DNA of 7,902 nt from Dehalococcoidia bacterium (GTDB lineage Bacteria; Chloroflexota; Dehalococcoidia; SAR202; UBA11138). Positions 6,966-7,902 of this stretch are shown in pieces. The stretch is taken from NCBI GenBank assembly GCA_012270665.1, contig JAAXHY010000224.1, positions 1 through 7,902 on the forward strand. Reading direction: 5' to 3'. Position numbers and translations under genes: made by a program. The notes under the pieces were generated by a model, which was not told the origin of the DNA, did no database searches, and saw nothing but the letters and a program-made list of their open reading frames with translations. Within the stretch, counting starts at the first letter, position 1, and each line of letters opens with the position of its first letter.

Positions 6966-7706
6966 ATGACTACAAGGCACATATCGCCAACCCGCGCCGC
7001 GCTGGATGAGGCGTTCCCTGAATTCGCGCCCAGAGATGATATGAACAACCCCCTCTACTTGCACTCCCCGGCTCACCAAGCCTCGCTTGCGCGACACCTC
7101 GGTTTTCCGGAAACCACACTTGTCTTGTGTGAAGTCCCGGTCGGTTGGCGACCCAGCGGTGACCAACGTGTTGTCCTGATCCCTGACCTGCTGGTCGCAT
7201 TCAACATCAACCCCGACGACGTCATACGGGCAAATGGCTACTCTGTTGACATCATCGGAAAGCCGCCCGACTTCGCGCTAGAGGTGGCGTCTCCAAGCAC
7301 GGGTGTGAGGGATTACACGCTCAAGAGGAGACGTTACGCAGAATTCGGCATACCTGAATACTGGCGTTTCGACCCCAGCGGCGGGGAGTATCACGATGTA
7401 GCGTTGGCGGGGGACCGTCTGGGCATTGGTCGCTATGATTCAATCGAGATAGATACCATAAGCGATGACGTGTTCCGCGGCCATAGCGCCGTTCTGGGTA
7501 TGGACATCTGCTGGGAATACGGCCAACTGCGGTTCTACGATCCTTCAGAAGGACGCTACCTGCCCACATTCGACGAAGAAGCAGACGGTAGGCAGTCCGC
7601 GGAAGAAATAGCCGCGAGAGAATCGGCGGCCCGGCAAGCCCTAGAATCCGAGAACAGACAACTGCGCGAGAAATTGGCGCGGATACAATCCGAAGGTGAA
7701 TACTGA
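6966..7706 (+). CDS. Uma2-family (DUF820) PD-(D/E)XK nuclease-like protein with C-terminal coiled coil
   Basis: This 246-residue protein is predicted cytosolic. The core matches the Uma2/DUF820 restriction-endonuclease-like fold: IPDLLVAF (72-79) with Asp74, then DFALEVASPSTGVRDYTLKR (102-121) with Glu106 and Lys120, and RYAEFGIPEYWRFDP (123-137). This is the recognisable PD...E...K...GIPEYW pattern, so catalytic residues look intact. Residues about 209-242 are Ala/Glu/Arg-rich with heptad character (EEIAARESAARQALESENRQ), a likely coiled coil for self-association. The family is abundant in cyanobacteria and Chloroflexota, often in many copies, with a mostly unknown biological role; transposon-related and defence links have been proposed. 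GAGGTGAG at 6956-6963 supports ATG6966. It is divergent from moxR and followed after 27 nt by a dehalogenase-like gene. Confidence 0.85.
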   Translation: MTTRHISPTRAALDEAFPEFAPRDDMNNPLYLHSPAHQASLARHLGFPETTLVLCEVPVGWRPSGDQRVVLIPDLLVAFNINPDDVIRANGYSVDIIGKPPDFALEVASPSTGVRDYTLKRRRYAEFGIPEYWRFDPSGGEYHDVALAGDRLGIGRYDSIEIDTISDDVFRGHSAVLGMDICWEYGQLRFYDPSEGRYLPTFDEEADGRQSAEEIAARESAARQALESENRQLREKLARIQSEGEY

Positions 7707-7723
7707 TAACCATAAACTCACCC

Positions 7724-7728
7724 GGAGG
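7724..7728 (+). promoter_or_regulatory. Ribosome binding site of the dehalogenase-like gene
   Basis: GGAGG lies 5 nt before ATG7734 in the 27-nt gap after the Uma2-family gene. It is the strongest Shine-Dalgarno in the window. No promoter is seen in the gap, so the two genes may share a transcript. Confidence 0.7.
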
Positions 7729-7733
7729 CCAAA

Positions 7734-7902
7734 ATGCTAATCAACCAAGTTAAAGCGCTCGTTTTCGACGTGTTCGGAACGGTAGTGGACTGGCGCATGA
7801 GCATTGCCCGCGAGGGCAAAGAACTCGCCAAACGGAAGGGCATCGCCCACGTGGACTGGCTGGAGTTCGCCGATGCGTGGCGCTCAGGATATGGCCCCTC
7901 CA
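7734..7902 (+). CDS. Haloacid dehalogenase type II-like HAD hydrolase, 5' part only
   Basis: The first 56 residues are present before the window ends; the full family length is about 220-240. HAD motif I is FDVFGTVVDW (11-20), with Asp12 as the expected nucleophile that forms a covalent enzyme-substrate intermediate. The FDxFGT(V/L)xDW form is typical of proteins annotated as haloacid dehalogenase type II (L-2-haloacid dehalogenase-like, COG1011). These hydrolyse C-halogen bonds in 2-haloacids or, in many homologues, other substrates including phosphate esters. The start of the cap domain follows (about 24-56). True dehalogenase activity cannot be judged because the cap and later motifs are outside the window. 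Start ATG7734 is well supported by GGAGG. Confidence 0.85.
   Translation, partial: MLINQVKALVFDVFGTVVDWRMSIAREGKELAKRKGIAHVDWLEFADAWRSGYGPS

Noticed and set aside
7110..7135. CACAC/GTGTG inverted repeat in the Uma2-family gene
   Set aside because: Five-base arms inside coding sequence with intact codons are expected by chance.

Overview
The window is compact bacterial DNA, roughly 60% GC by hand sampling. It carries nine complete genes and the start of a tenth, and no RNA gene, CRISPR array, insertion sequence or integrase was seen. The gene mix is a GSA-aminomutase-like class III aminotransferase, a MoxR/DUF58/DUF4129 membrane locus, a Uma2-type nuclease with a coiled-coil tail, and a haloacid-dehalogenase-type hydrolase. 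Together these suggest an environmental bacterium, perhaps Chloroflexota (SAR202/Dehalococcoidia-like). That placement is inference from gene content and sequence style; no marker gene is present.

Left block (1-2336, + strand): a promoter with a perfect TATAAT box precedes a 444-residue PLP aminotransferase. Only short gaps or an overlap separate it from a RelB-like antitoxin, a RelE/ParE-like toxin and a CrcB/Fluc fluoride channel. The four genes look like one transcript with a toxin-antitoxin cassette inserted between two housekeeping-type genes. The cassette is lower in GC (about 53%) than sampled parts of the aminotransferase (about 63%).

Middle block (2344-6753, - strand): this is a tightly coupled operon read right to left. 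It encodes a MoxR AAA+ ATPase, a DUF58 protein, a polytopic membrane protein ending in DUF4129, and a TauE/SafE-type permease. Gene junctions are +6, -20 and -4 nt, so translational coupling is likely. The locus resembles the widespread moxR-DUF58-transglutaminase (TgpA) arrangement, but the DUF4129 protein is too short to hold a transglutaminase core and a transporter is coupled at the end. The operon ends 7 nt from the convergent crcB with no visible terminator.

Right block (6754-7902): a 212-nt divergent intergenic region holds a TATAAT box facing moxR. On the other side, a 21-bp near-perfect palindrome overlaps a candidate -10 box facing a Uma2-family (PD-(D/E)XK) gene. Downstream, after 27 nt and a strong GGAGG, begins a type II haloacid dehalogenase-like gene cut by the window edge.

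The most interesting points are the transglutaminase-less MoxR/DUF58/DUF4129/TauE operon with a degenerate metal site in DUF58, the operon-embedded toxin-antitoxin pair next to the fluoride channel, and the palindrome in front of the Uma2 gene.
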